From W1P20-047 sp045118335 (lineage in GTDB: Bacteria; Actinomycetota; Coriobacteriia; Coriobacteriales; Eggerthellaceae): a stretch of DNA of 64,000 nucleotides. Position 1 is the stretch's first letter. Every line of letters starts with the position of its first letter. The stretch is from assembly GCA_045118335.1 (NCBI GenBank), contig JBGUXY010000043.1:1-64000 (forward strand), given 5' to 3'. A program made the translations under genes and the position numbers. Below, piece after piece: positions 9,604-17,962 of this stretch. The notes under the pieces were generated by a model. It saw only the letters and a program-made list of their open reading frames with translations, had not been told where the DNA came from and did not search any database.

Positions 9604-11226
9604 ATGGCAAAGCACATCTTCGTCACCGGAGGCGTCGTCTCGTCGCTGGGGAAAGGCATCACGGCGGCATCGCTGGGGCATCTGCTGAAGGCCCGTGGGT
9701 ACAAGGTGACCATGCAGAAGATGGACCCGTACCTGAACGTGGATCCCGGCACGATGAGCCCGTTCCAACATGGTGAGGTGTTCGTGACCGATGATGGGCA
9801 TGAAGGTGACCTAGACCTGGGCCATTACGAGCGCTTCATCGACGAGAACCTCTCGCGCGAATCGAACTTCACGCAGGGCTCCATCTACCAGACACTCGTG
9901 GCGCGCGAGCGCCGGGGTGATTTTTTGGGCGGAACGGTGCAGGTCATCCCGCATGTGACCGATGCCATCAAAGAGCGTATACTGCGTGCGGCCACGCAGA
10001 CGGGTGCGCATATCGTCATTTCCGAAATCGGCGGTACCATCGGCGACATCGAAGGCCAGCCCTTCATCGAGGCCGTGCGCCAGCTGCGTCACGAACTGGG
10101 TGCGGAAAACGTCGTGTTCATACACGTGAGCCTGGTGCCCTATATCGCGGCGGCTCACGAGGTGAAGACCAAGCCCACGCAGCATTCCGTGAAGGAGATG
10201 CGCTCCATGGGCGTGCAGCCCGACTTCATCGTGTGCCGCAGCGACCACGAGATCAACGACGCCGTACGCGCCAAGATCGCGCATTTCTGCGACGTGAACG
10301 TGAATTCGGTGCTGAGCTGTGTGGATGCGCCCAGCATCTACGATGTTCCCCTCGACTTGTACAAGCAGGGCTTCGATGCGAAGGTGCTCGAGCGCCTGAA
10401 GCTGCCCGAATGCGAGCTTCATCATGTGCCATTGGCCGACTACACGCAGGCGGCTGCTTGCTGCCAGGGCCAGGTGGACATAGCCGTGGTGGGAAAATAC
10501 ACCAGCCTGCCCGATGCGTACCTGTCGGTTATCGAGGCGCTGGGTCATGCGGGCGTGGCAAACGACGTGCATGCAAACGTTCACCTGATCGATGGCGAAA
10601 CGCTCGACGATGCCAATGTGGCCACAACGCTGGCGAACATGGATGGCATCTTGGTGCCGGGCGGATTCGGCCAGCGCGCATTCGAGGGCAAGATTGCCGC
10701 TGCGCGGTATGCGCGGGAAAACGGCATTCCCTACCTGGGCTTGTGCCTGGGCCTACAGGCTGCGGTCTGCGAGTTCGCGCGCAACGTCGCGGGGTTGGAC
10801 GCCGCTACGTCGGCCGAGTTCGCAGACGAGGGCACACTTGCAGCAGATGGCGATGCCGTGCCGTTCGTGATCGACCTCATGCCCGAGCAGGAAGATGTCG
10901 AGAACAAGGGCGGCACCATGCGCCTGGGTTCCTACCCCTGCAAAGTTGCAGCGGGGACGCGTGCGTTTGATGCGTATGGAACCGAGCTGATTTACGAGCG
11001 ACATCGCCATCGCTACGAGGTGAGCAATGCCTATCGCGACCAGCTGGAAGAGGTTGGCCTGGTGATATCGGGCCTATCTCCCGACGGCAGGCTGACCGAG
11101 ATGGTGGAGCTGCCCGGGCATCCCTGGTTCGTGGCAACGCAGGCACACCCCGAATTCAAGAGCAGGCCGGGCAAACCACACCCCCTCTTCCGCGAATTCA
11201 TCGCCGCAGCCGTAAAAGTGCGCTAG
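9604..11226 (+). CDS. pyrG: CTP synthase (glutamine hydrolysing)
   Basis: Makes CTP from UTP, ATP and glutamine. 540 residues, the family length. The N-terminal synthetase domain opens with KHIFVTGGVVSSLGKG (P-loop-like) and contains KMDPYLNVDPGTMSPFQHGEV. The C-terminal class I amidotransferase domain has the nucleophile in GLCLGLQ (C381) and the HPEF histidine/glutamate pair. I chose the ATG at 9604 because AGGAGGTATCC precedes it and the protein family begins there; an upstream in-frame ATG at 9544 adds 20 unsupported residues. It is divergent from gltB and ends in a terminator at 11257. Confidence 0.97.
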   Translation: MAKHIFVTGGVVSSLGKGITAASLGHLLKARGYKVTMQKMDPYLNVDPGTMSPFQHGEVFVTDDGHEGDLDLGHYERFIDENLSRESNFTQGSIYQTLVARERRGDFLGGTVQVIPHVTDAIKERILRAATQTGAHIVISEIGGTIGDIEGQPFIEAVRQLRHELGAENVVFIHVSLVPYIAAAHEVKTKPTQHSVKEMRSMGVQPDFIVCRSDHEINDAVRAKIAHFCDVNVNSVLSCVDAPSIYDVPLDLYKQGFDAKVLERLKLPECELHHVPLADYTQAAACCQGQVDIAVVGKYTSLPDAYLSVIEALGHAGVANDVHANVHLIDGETLDDANVATTLANMDGILVPGGFGQRAFEGKIAAARYARENGIPYLGLCLGLQAAVCEFARNVAGLDAATSAEFADEGTLAADGDAVPFVIDLMPEQEDVENKGGTMRLGSYPCKVAAGTRAFDAYGTELIYERHRHRYEVSNAYRDQLEEVGLVISGLSPDGRLTEMVELPGHPWFVATQAHPEFKSRPGKPHPLFREFIAAAVKVR

Positions 11227-11256
11227 GCTTCCCAGCCGGGATGATGGAGGTGTTCC

Positions 11257-11284
11257 AGGGCGCCCAGACAGGGCGTCCTTTCTT
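11257..11284 (+). terminator. rho-independent terminator after pyrG
   Basis: GGGCGCCC and GGGCGTCC form an 8-bp stem (one G-U pair) around a short loop and are followed by TTTCTTG. It lies about 30 bp after the pyrG stop. Confidence 0.6.
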
Positions 11285-11511
11285 GTTGAAAACGTGTTGT
11301 TGACGTGTGCCGCGGATGTTCAAACCTCGGCAAATCATGTCTGTTTGCGTAAATTCGAGACCGTAGAGGGGGCAAAAGAAGGAAAAAAGGGGCAAAAGGG
11401 GCAAGAAGTGTCCTAGTTGCGAACTTTCTAAAAGAAACTACATTCTATGTTGATGAATTGGGCTAGAATAGTTCCACTTGCGATAAAACCGCTATCTGAA
11501 GGAGGCACATT

Positions 11512-12450
11512 ATGCCCACTATTACTCGCGATCAGGTCAGGGTTCCTGCAGACGTCATGCCCGAATCCCGTGAGACCTATATCGACAACTACCTGAAGGC
11601 CACGCGCGGCACGGGTAGGCTCATGCTGTTTGCGTGCGACCAGAAGATGGAGCATCTCAACGGCGACTTCTACGGCCCGGGTATCGATCCTTCCGACAAC
11701 GACCCCGAGCATCTGTTCGAGATCGGCAGCCAGGGCACCATCGGCATTCTGGCAGGCCAGCGTGGTCTCATCGCCCAGTATTCTCCCGACTATCCGGAGA
11801 TCAACTACCTGGTGAAGATGAACTCCAAGACCAACCTGGTTAAGACCGCTCAGGACGACCCCTATTCGCCGCAGCTCACCGACCTCGAGGCCGTGCTCGC
11901 CATGCGCGACGCTGGCTGCAACATCGTGGGCATTGGCTACACCATCTACCTGGGCAGCGAATACGAGTCCACGATGCTCTCCGAAGCCGGCGAGCTCATC
12001 GCCGAAGCCCATGCAAACGGCCTGGTCGTCGTGCTGTGGATTTATCCTCGCGGCAAGGCTGTGGCAGACGAGAAGGCCCCGAACCTCATCGCCGGTGCCG
12101 CTGGTGCTGCCGTTTCCCTGGGCGCCGACTTCGTGAAGGTGAACCCGCCGAAGGCCACCGAAGAAAAGACCTCTGCCGAAAACCTGGCAATCGCCAGCCA
12201 GGCAGCAGGCCGCACGGGCCTGGTTTGCGCTGGTGGCTCCAAGGCCGACGCGCAGGAATTCCTGTCCAACCTCTACGACCAGATCCACATCGGTGGTGCC
12301 TGCGGCAACGCCACCGGCCGCAACATCCACATGCGCAGCCTGGATGAGGCAGTGCGCCTGACCAAGGCCATCTCCGCCATCACCCTGGCCGACTACAATG
12401 TGGCCGACGCTCTTGCCGTCTTCAACGGCGAGGCCGATTTCGCCCTGTAG
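11512..12450 (+). CDS. class I fructose-bisphosphate aldolase, DhnA/FbaB (DeoC-LacD) type
   Basis: Schiff-base aldolase that splits or forms fructose-1,6-bisphosphate in glycolysis and gluconeogenesis. 312 residues. It belongs to the archaeal-type DhnA family rather than to the animal class I enzymes. ADFVKVNPP carries the likely Schiff-base lysine (K209), preceded by LWIYPRGK; FACDQKMEH and GGACGNATGRNIH are phosphate-site stretches. The start ATG follows AAGGAGGCACATT. It is monocistronic, with an ideal terminator directly after it. A TAGAAT lies 43 bp upstream, without a convincing -35. Related proteins can act on other sugar phosphates, so substrate is by family. Confidence 0.85.
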   Translation: MPTITRDQVRVPADVMPESRETYIDNYLKATRGTGRLMLFACDQKMEHLNGDFYGPGIDPSDNDPEHLFEIGSQGTIGILAGQRGLIAQYSPDYPEINYLVKMNSKTNLVKTAQDDPYSPQLTDLEAVLAMRDAGCNIVGIGYTIYLGSEYESTMLSEAGELIAEAHANGLVVVLWIYPRGKAVADEKAPNLIAGAAGAAVSLGADFVKVNPPKATEEKTSAENLAIASQAAGRTGLVCAGGSKADAQEFLSNLYDQIHIGGACGNATGRNIHMRSLDEAVRLTKAISAITLADYNVADALAVFNGEADFAL

Positions 12451-12473
12451 CATCAGGTCAAAACCAATAGCAC

Positions 12474-12503
12474 AAGGGGCAGAGAGTTCTCTGCCCCTTT
12501 TTA
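12474..12503 (+). terminator. rho-independent terminator after the aldolase gene
   Basis: AGGGGCAGAG and CTCTGCCCCT form a 10-bp perfect stem with a 4-nt loop, followed by TTTTTA. It is 24 bp after the stop codon. Confidence 0.9.
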
Positions 12504-12517
12504 TGTGCTCGCAGGCT

Positions 12518-12542
12518 GGGGGCTTCTCGCTGACTTTGGTGG
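12518..12542 (+). repeat. 25-bp dispersed repeat, copy 1
   Basis: GGGGGCTTCTCGCTGACTTT plus GGTGG matches 20597-20621 at 23 of 25 positions. Both copies lie in the gap downstream of a highly expressed type of metabolic gene. No function was recognised. Confidence 0.3.
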
Positions 12543-12634
12543 ACTTGCGTGACGATCCGGGACGAAGATGGGCCCGCCACTCGATTGGGGTGCAGGGCGC
12601 TTTTTGTCGCATCGCCTATGGCTAAGGTGCATGC

Positions 12635-12664
12635 TTACGGAAAGAGTTCCAGTTAGCGTATACT
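12635..12664 (+). promoter_or_regulatory. possible promoter for the MFS gene
   Basis: TTACGG (12635-12640) and TATACT (12659-12664) are 18 bp apart, 45 bp before the ATG at 12709. The -35 match is weak. Confidence 0.35.
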
Positions 12665-12708
12665 TCGAGGCTTGGAAAGCGAAGAGGTTGACAGGTACGG
12701 AGATCACG

Positions 12709-14112
12709 ATGGAGAAGAGCCGCCGCGCAGAGCAGGAGGAGATGTCCTATCTCGCCCTTGCCGTCATGGTGCTGGGGGGTACGCTCAGCGGGCTCACGCA
12801 GACTGCCATGAACACGATGCTGCCTGCGGTTGCAGGCGATTTCGGCATCACGGTTTCCTTCGGCCAATGGCTCGTGACGGTGTTCATGCTGTGCATGGGC
12901 GTGACAATGCCCACGGTCGCGTTTCTTACCAGGCGGTTTCATGCACGGGATCTGTATCTGGCGTCGCTTGTCGTATTCATGGCGGGCACCGTGTGCATGG
13001 CCTTGGCGACCAGGTTTCCCGTGCTCATGATAGGGCGCGTGATGCAAGGCTGCTCTACGGGCGTAATCATGCCGCTTTTGCAAGTGGTGGCCTTTTCGCG
13101 GTTCCCCCTGGAAAAGCGCGGCACCGTCATGGGTGTGATGGGGCTGGCCTTTGGGTTTGCGCCCAACATAGGACCCACCATCGGCGGAACCCTGCAAAGC
13201 GCCTTTGGCTGGCGAAGCTTCTTCTGGGCTCTGCTGGCGTTTACGTTGGTGTTGTTCGTGCTGGCCTTCTTCTCCGTTTCGAAGAGCAGACGGCATCGGA
13301 ACGCTGCCGCTCGCCTGGATACCGTATCGCTTACGATTTCCACGCTGGGGTTTGGGGGGTTGCTGCTGGGTTTCACGAACGCTTCTGCTGCGGGACTCAT
13401 CAGCGTTGCGTGTTTGATCCCCCTTGCGGTAGGTGTTTTGTTCCTTGCCGTTTTCGTGCGCAGGCAGCTGCATTTGGAGTGTCCATTCTTGGATATGCGC
13501 GTGTTCGCCTATCGCGACATGACTGCGGGGACCATTGCCGTATGCCTCCTGTTCGCCTCGTTCATTGGCATGGCGCTGGCGATTCCGCTTGAGCTGCAGG
13601 CGGTTCATGGGATGTCGCCAATGCTGGCGGGTGTGGCCCTTCTGCCAGGTACGGTTACGGCTTTGGTGATGAATCCGCTTTCGGGAATCGCACTCGACCG
13701 TTTCGGACCGCGGGCGATCTGCTTGTTCGGCAGTGTGGCGCTTCTCGTGGGCACCTGTGCGATGGTGGATCTTGCCGCGATGGAATCGTTGCCGTTGGTG
13801 ATGATGTGGCAGGGCGTGCGAGCTGTTGGCATATCATCGCTCATCGTGCCGCTCACCACATGGAGCGTGAATGCGCTACCGCCGCGCATGACGCCCGATG
13901 GCTCTTCGGTGACCAACGCGTTTCGGCAGATTGCAGCTGCACTCGGCACGTCGGTTACGGTGCTGCTGATGGCGGGGGGAAATGCGACGGGTTCGGTAAC
14001 GGCGGTCGGCACGAACCACGCCGTATGGTTTTCGTTGATGGCTGCACTGTGCATGGCGCTCATATGCGTCGTATACGTGAAGGCTCCGAAAGAGGGAAGC
14101 AAACGCCGGTGA
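12709..14112 (+). CDS. MFS transporter, DHA2 (EmrB/QacA-like) drug exporter family
   Basis: Proton-driven membrane exporter, likely for drugs or other toxic compounds; the substrate cannot be read from the sequence. 467 residues, almost entirely hydrophobic helices, compatible with the 14-helix DHA2 layout. The N-terminal LSGLTQTAMNTMLPAVAGDF matches the family's first helix (normally LDxTIVNVALP), followed by QWLVTVFMLCMGVTMP. MIGRVMQGCSTGVIMPL and the motif-C-like GLAFGFAPNIGPTIGG are present. I chose the ATG at 12709 (GGAG 8 nt upstream); the frame is open further upstream, but that part overlaps the promoter. An MBL-fold gene follows after 40 bp. Confidence 0.8.
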   Translation: MEKSRRAEQEEMSYLALAVMVLGGTLSGLTQTAMNTMLPAVAGDFGITVSFGQWLVTVFMLCMGVTMPTVAFLTRRFHARDLYLASLVVFMAGTVCMALATRFPVLMIGRVMQGCSTGVIMPLLQVVAFSRFPLEKRGTVMGVMGLAFGFAPNIGPTIGGTLQSAFGWRSFFWALLAFTLVLFVLAFFSVSKSRRHRNAAARLDTVSLTISTLGFGGLLLGFTNASAAGLISVACLIPLAVGVLFLAVFVRRQLHLECPFLDMRVFAYRDMTAGTIAVCLLFASFIGMALAIPLELQAVHGMSPMLAGVALLPGTVTALVMNPLSGIALDRFGPRAICLFGSVALLVGTCAMVDLAAMESLPLVMMWQGVRAVGISSLIVPLTTWSVNALPPRMTPDGSSVTNAFRQIAAALGTSVTVLLMAGGNATGSVTAVGTNHAVWFSLMAALCMALICVVYVKAPKEGSKRR

Positions 14113-14152
14113 TACCAGGCGTTCGAATGGCAGATGCGAAGGGTGGAATGCC

Positions 14153-15202
14153 ATGTTCGACTACGAAGAAGCATGCAGATTGGGCAGGGTAGAGCCCCTG
14201 ACCATTGATTTCGACCTGCCTGCTCCAACCTTAAGCTGCCTTGGCCATCGCCTGCCCGGCTATCGCTATGCTGGCTCGGGGGATATGTATCTTTATGCGC
14301 TCCATAGCGAAGGGCATGTGCTGTTCGTTGACTGCGGTCCCATCAACATGACCGACCATCAATGGTTTTCCCGGATAGTCGAGAGGTTTACCGGAGGCGT
14401 GGTAGACGCCGAGCTGTTTGTGACCCACTATCACTTCGACCACATGGGAGACTCCGGCTGGTTTTCGCGGCAGGGCATCGCATGTCGTGCGAGCAGCGAA
14501 TCGGTTGCGATGGCCGATGTAGATACCGAAGACTTCGCCGTACTGGTAGGCGGCAGGCGGCAAACTCCCATTCACCAGGTCAAGGAGTACGCCGATTTCC
14601 AATGTGAGCTTCTATCGCTGAATCCCGACATCGCGCACGTGCCGGAAGGAACCGCCATCAGTTGCGGTGGCTGGCGTTTCTTAACCATGTTGCTACCCGG
14701 GCACGCAGTGGGGCACACGGGTCTTATCACCGATGACAGGCGCCTGCTGTTTTCGGGTGACTGTCTAGGCGAGCGCCCTTGCGTCTTCGCGCTCGGCATC
14801 GACGGGCACGATGCCGCAGAAGCTATCGAATGCTGGCAACGCTTGCGCGCCCTTCCGCTCGAGTGGGTCATGACGGCGCATCAGGGGGCCATCGAGGGCG
14901 AAGAAGCCATACGTCGGGAGCTTAACAGGCAGGTTGACCAGCTGAATGCGAAGGCGAAACGCATTTTGGGCGAACTGCGTGAAATGAGCGGGTACTTGAC
15001 CCCCTGCGATTTCGTGGTGGAGCGCAAGGGCGTTGACGCCATAATGGAAACAGCCAAGTTGGGAAAGTTCCTGAATGCGCTGAATGTACAGCACTACCTG
15101 GCGTTTCTGGAATTTCTCTACGACTTTGAGCAGGTTCGGCGGCGCATCGACGACGATGGCGCCGTGGTGTACGAGCCAGCTCGTTTCTCGTTCTTTCGAT
15201 AG
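14153..15202 (+). CDS. MBL-fold metallo-hydrolase
   Basis: Metallo-beta-lactamase-fold enzyme, 349 residues. THYHFDHMGD gives the metal ligands H92, H94, D96 and H97. LPGHAVGHTGL and LFSGDCLG supply the next histidine and the bridging aspartate, and TAHQGA the last histidine. The C-terminal third (Arg/Glu-rich, ending FEQVRRRIDDDGA) resembles the HTH-like tail of the MBL proteins related to LACTB2 or to flavoprotein-like hydrolases. GAAGGGTGG precedes the ATG. It is close to the MFS gene upstream and bioY downstream (18 bp), so the three may be co-transcribed. Substrate unknown. Confidence 0.8.
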   Translation: MFDYEEACRLGRVEPLTIDFDLPAPTLSCLGHRLPGYRYAGSGDMYLYALHSEGHVLFVDCGPINMTDHQWFSRIVERFTGGVVDAELFVTHYHFDHMGDSGWFSRQGIACRASSESVAMADVDTEDFAVLVGGRRQTPIHQVKEYADFQCELLSLNPDIAHVPEGTAISCGGWRFLTMLLPGHAVGHTGLITDDRRLLFSGDCLGERPCVFALGIDGHDAAEAIECWQRLRALPLEWVMTAHQGAIEGEEAIRRELNRQVDQLNAKAKRILGELREMSGYLTPCDFVVERKGVDAIMETAKLGKFLNALNVQHYLAFLEFLYDFEQVRRRIDDDGAVVYEPARFSFFR

Positions 15203-15220
15203 CTGGGGGTTTGGGGGCTT

Positions 15221-15781
15221 ATGGGAAGCAGAAAAACTGTGGGAATCACGAAAACGCGATCCGTGGCGTTTTGCGGGCTGTGCATTGCCATCATGGCCGT
15301 GTCCGCCTGGATCACCGTGCCGTTGGGCCCCGTGCCGTTCACGCTGCAGATATTCGCCCTGGTGTTCGCCATCCTCGTGCTGTCTCCCAAGGAGGCCATC
15401 GCTTCAGTGGCCATCTACCTGCTCATGGGGGCGGTTGGGATGCCCGTGTTCAGCTCCATGCGTGGCGGTATCGGCGTGCTCATGGGCCCAACCGGTGGCT
15501 TTTTGTGGGGGTATCTGCTGGGCGTGCTCCTGGCGGCGGCGTTTTTGGCGTTTGCATCCCGAAAGGAAAGGCCACGAACCGTTGCCGTCGATGTTGCGGT
15601 CGCGGCCCTGTTCCTGCTCGTGAGCTACACATGCGGTTGGCTGCAGCTTGCTGCCGTGACCCAGATGAGCTTGCCAGCAGCTTTTGCGACGGGTATCGCG
15701 CCTTTCATCCTCGTCGATTTCGCGAAGATAGCCATCGCCGTGGTCACGGCGCGTGCTGTCCGCAAGGCCATGAATCTATAA
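15221..15781 (+). CDS. bioY: biotin transporter S component BioY
   Basis: Substrate-binding membrane component of an ECF-type biotin importer. 186 residues with about six hydrophobic helices. ITVPLGPVPFTLQ and GMPVFSS...GGIGVLMGPTGGFLWGY are the hallmark BioY stretches. The ATG follows a G-rich ribosome site, 18 bp after the MBL gene. No ECF ATPase or T component and no bio synthesis genes are in the window, so it would share an energy module encoded elsewhere or work alone. Confidence 0.9.
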   Translation: MGSRKTVGITKTRSVAFCGLCIAIMAVSAWITVPLGPVPFTLQIFALVFAILVLSPKEAIASVAIYLLMGAVGMPVFSSMRGGIGVLMGPTGGFLWGYLLGVLLAAAFLAFASRKERPRTVAVDVAVAALFLLVSYTCGWLQLAAVTQMSLPAAFATGIAPFILVDFAKIAIAVVTARAVRKAMNL

Positions 15782-15799
15782 CCGTAACAAGTTGGGAAA

Positions 15800-16001
15800 G
15801 GCGCCCTGGCGTCCCGCCGAAGGCCTCCGGGGCCCCTGTCGCGACGCCCCGTTTCGCTGCTCAGGCGGCTTGGCCGCCTTCGTGCGCTGCACTGCTTCAT
15901 GCATTTACTGATCCGGGTTCCTAAGGAACCCGGAAGAGAATAAGGCGTTCAGAGGGTCGCGACAGGGGCCCCGGAGGCCTTCGGCGGGACGCCAGGGCGC
16001 C
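15800..16001. repeat. 202-bp MITE-like element with 46-bp perfect inverted arms
   Basis: Positions 15800-15845 and 15956-16001 are perfect inverted copies (46 bp; GGCGCCCTGGCGTCCCGCCG at the outer end). The 110-bp interior holds two more palindromes: AGGCGGC/GCCGCCT (15863-15879) and TCCGGGTTCC/GGAACCCGGA (15912-15934). There is no coding sequence. It fills the gap between the convergent bioY and histidine kinase genes, so it could also stop both transcripts. It looks like a non-autonomous mobile element or a very large hairpin. Confidence 0.6.
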
Positions 16002-16049
16002 CGTCGGCAGCCAGATGTCGCAAGGATTCGAAGATTGTTAATGCAAGCC

Positions 16050-17084
16050 CTATGACTTGTCTGGTGGCAACGAGGGTATTGCGACGAGGAAGCAGGCGCC
16101 GCCTTCGGGCAAATTGTAAGCTTCCACCGTGCCATCGTGGGCTTCCACGGCGCTTTTCACGATGGCCAGCCCCAGGCCAGATCCACCGGTGTTGCGGGCA
16201 CGCGAGAAGTCGGTGCGGAAGAAGCGCTCGAAGAGCATCTTCGGGTCCACGTCGCCAAAGCCCGTGCCGTCGTCTTTCACGGCGATGACGGAGTTTTCCC
16301 CGATGCCATATAGCTCGACGCGGATGTGGCCACCTGGATCGATGAAGCGGCTCGCGTTGTCCACTAGATTCGACACCACTTGCTTCAGGCGGTCGCGGTT
16401 GCCCAGCACGTCGGGGGCTTCGCCAACGATTTCGACGTTCGCCTGACGTTCGGTTAGCACCGGCATGAGCGCATCGACTGCCTCTTCGGCGATGGGCTTG
16501 AGATTCACGCGCTTCAGCTCGTCGACGAGGTTGTCGTCTTCGATGTGCTGCAGCGAAAGCAGGTCGTTTGTCAGGCGGCTTAGCCGCTCCGCTTCCGAGA
16601 TGATGGTGTTGCAGAACTTCTCGTGCAGGGCAGCGGGCAGGTCGGGGTCGAGCAGGATTTCGGCGTTGCCTCGTATGGCGGTAAGGGGAGTGCGAAGCTC
16701 GTGAGCCACGTCGCCTACGAACTGCTTTTCCTGTCGCTCTCGACGCGAAAGGTCTTCGCATTGGGCATAGGAAGAGTCGAGCAGGTCCTTGAAATCGTAT
16801 GCCAGCACGTCGGCCTCGTACAGGTTGCCTCGTGGCGTGAAATCCTGTCCCACGTCGCCTGATCGGTAGGCGCGGATCTTGAGTGCCAGGTCGCGGAGCG
16901 GTTGGGCGATGAATGCGCCTATGGCCAGCGCAATCGCAAACGTTGCCAGCGTGATGGGGATAACGGCGGCGAAGGCCCGCCAATCAAGCTGCCCGAAATA
17001 CCAGATGGTGCCAAGCATGCCCACGCATGCGGCTAGGACCAGCAACGTGGCCAGCACGGCAAAGTATGTCGAAAGCCTTTTGAT
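16050..17084 (-). CDS. sensor histidine kinase (probable ATC start)
   Basis: Membrane sensor kinase, partner of the regulator just upstream. From a GTG at 17057 it has 335 residues; from the ATC at 17084, 344. Two N-terminal transmembrane helices with almost no extracellular part lead into a HAMP-like region, then the dimerisation box DVAHELRTPL (phospho-His about 119 or 128). The N box (LVDNASRF), G1 (DDGTGFG), F box and G2 (GGSGLGLAIV) of the ATPase domain follow. The only good ribosome site, GGAGGA, lies 6 nt before the in-frame ATC; the GTG has none. I therefore give 17084 as start. The short sensor suggests detection within the membrane. A 17-bp hairpin separates it from the regulator gene. 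Confidence 0.8.
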   Translation of the reverse strand: MKRLSTYFAVLATLLVLAACVGMLGTIWYFGQLDWRAFAAVIPITLATFAIALAIGAFIAQPLRDLALKIRAYRSGDVGQDFTPRGNLYEADVLAYDFKDLLDSSYAQCEDLSRRERQEKQFVGDVAHELRTPLTAIRGNAEILLDPDLPAALHEKFCNTIISEAERLSRLTNDLLSLQHIEDDNLVDELKRVNLKPIAEEAVDALMPVLTERQANVEIVGEAPDVLGNRDRLKQVVSNLVDNASRFIDPGGHIRVELYGIGENSVIAVKDDGTGFGDVDPKMLFERFFRTDFSRARNTGGSGLGLAIVKSAVEAHDGTVEAYNLPEGGACFLVAIPSLPPDKS

Positions 17085-17099
17085 CGTTTATCCTCCGCT

Positions 17100-17140
17100 G
17101 CGATGCAGCAGACGAGGCGGTTTCTCGTCTGCTGCATCGC
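17100..17140 (-). promoter_or_regulatory. 17-bp perfect hairpin between regulator and kinase genes
   Basis: GCGATGCAGCAGACGAG (17100-17116) and its exact inverse (17124-17140) enclose a 7-nt loop. It begins a few bases after the regulator stop and ends just before the kinase ribosome site. It has no U-run, so it more likely protects or sets the ratio of the mRNA halves than fully terminates. Confidence 0.5.
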
Positions 17141-17146
17141 ATGGTT

Positions 17147-17839
17147 CTACTTGCGGAAGCGGTAGCCGTAGCCGCGGACGGTTTCCACCATGCCGGGGTC
17201 GTAGCCGGCTGCTGAAATCTTGTCGCGCAGACGCTTGATGTGGGTGTCTACCGTCTTGGTTTCGGTGAGGTATTCCCATCCCCAGGCTTCGCGCAGCAGG
17301 TCCTCGCGCGATACGACGTTGCCAGCTTGCTTCATGAGTGCGGCAAGCAGCTCGAACTCGCGGGGCGTGAGGTCGATTTCTCCCAAGTCGCCAGTGGCGG
17401 TATGGGCGTCTTCGTTGAGCGTGATGCCGCTTGCCACGATCGTGTGGCCCACCGAGCCCATCTGTCCGCTGCCACGGCGCAACAAGGCGCGCACGCGCGC
17501 AATCAGCTCGCGCAAGCCGAATGGCTTGGCCAGGTAATCGTCGCCGCCGATTTCCAATCCCACGACCTTGTCGAGCTCGGTGTCGCGGGCGGAAAGGAAC
17601 AGCACGGGGGCGTTCGTGCGGCTGCGCAGGCGACGGCACAGCTCGTAGCCGTCCATGCCGGGCAGCATGATGTCTAAGATGAACAGGTCGTAGTTGTTCT
17701 CGATGGCAAGTTTGAGCGCCTCTTCGCCGTCAGAGGCAATGTCTACCGAAAAGCCTTCCTTTTCCAGGGCGTAGCCTACGAAATCGGTGATGGTCTGCTC
17801 GTCGTCGACGGCAAGGATGCGCGCGGAGTTTTCGTTCAT
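17147..17839 (-). CDS. OmpR/PhoB-family response regulator
   Basis: DNA-binding response regulator, 230 residues. The receiver domain has the acidic pair D12/D13, phospho-acceptor D56 in FILDIMLPGMDG and the conserved lysine in AKPFGLRE. The C-terminal winged helix (LTPREFELLAAL...TVDTHIKRLRDKI...VRGYGYRF) is of the OmpR/PhoB type. I chose the ATG at 17839, which follows GGGAAGGG at a good distance; ATG 17845 is too close to it. It is first in an operon with the kinase downstream and is divergent from coaX across 123 bp. Target genes cannot be inferred. Confidence 0.92.
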   Translation of the reverse strand: MNENSARILAVDDEQTITDFVGYALEKEGFSVDIASDGEEALKLAIENNYDLFILDIMLPGMDGYELCRRLRSRTNAPVLFLSARDTELDKVVGLEIGGDDYLAKPFGLRELIARVRALLRRGSGQMGSVGHTIVASGITLNEDAHTATGDLGEIDLTPREFELLAALMKQAGNVVSREDLLREAWGWEYLTETKTVDTHIKRLRDKISAAGYDPGMVETVRGYGYRFRK

Positions 17840-17962
17840 GTGCATTCCCTTCCCAGGGTGATTCGTGGATTGTCGTCCCGAAGGCGCGAAACTGCTTTTA
17901 GTTTGGGTATTATCATAGCACCGATGGAATCGCGTTTCACTTCTCGGGGGGTTGTCAAGCAC

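Noticed and set aside
11428..12612. Antisense frame of 394 codons over the aldolase gene
   Set aside because: Shadow of a clearly identified gene, also spanning its terminator.
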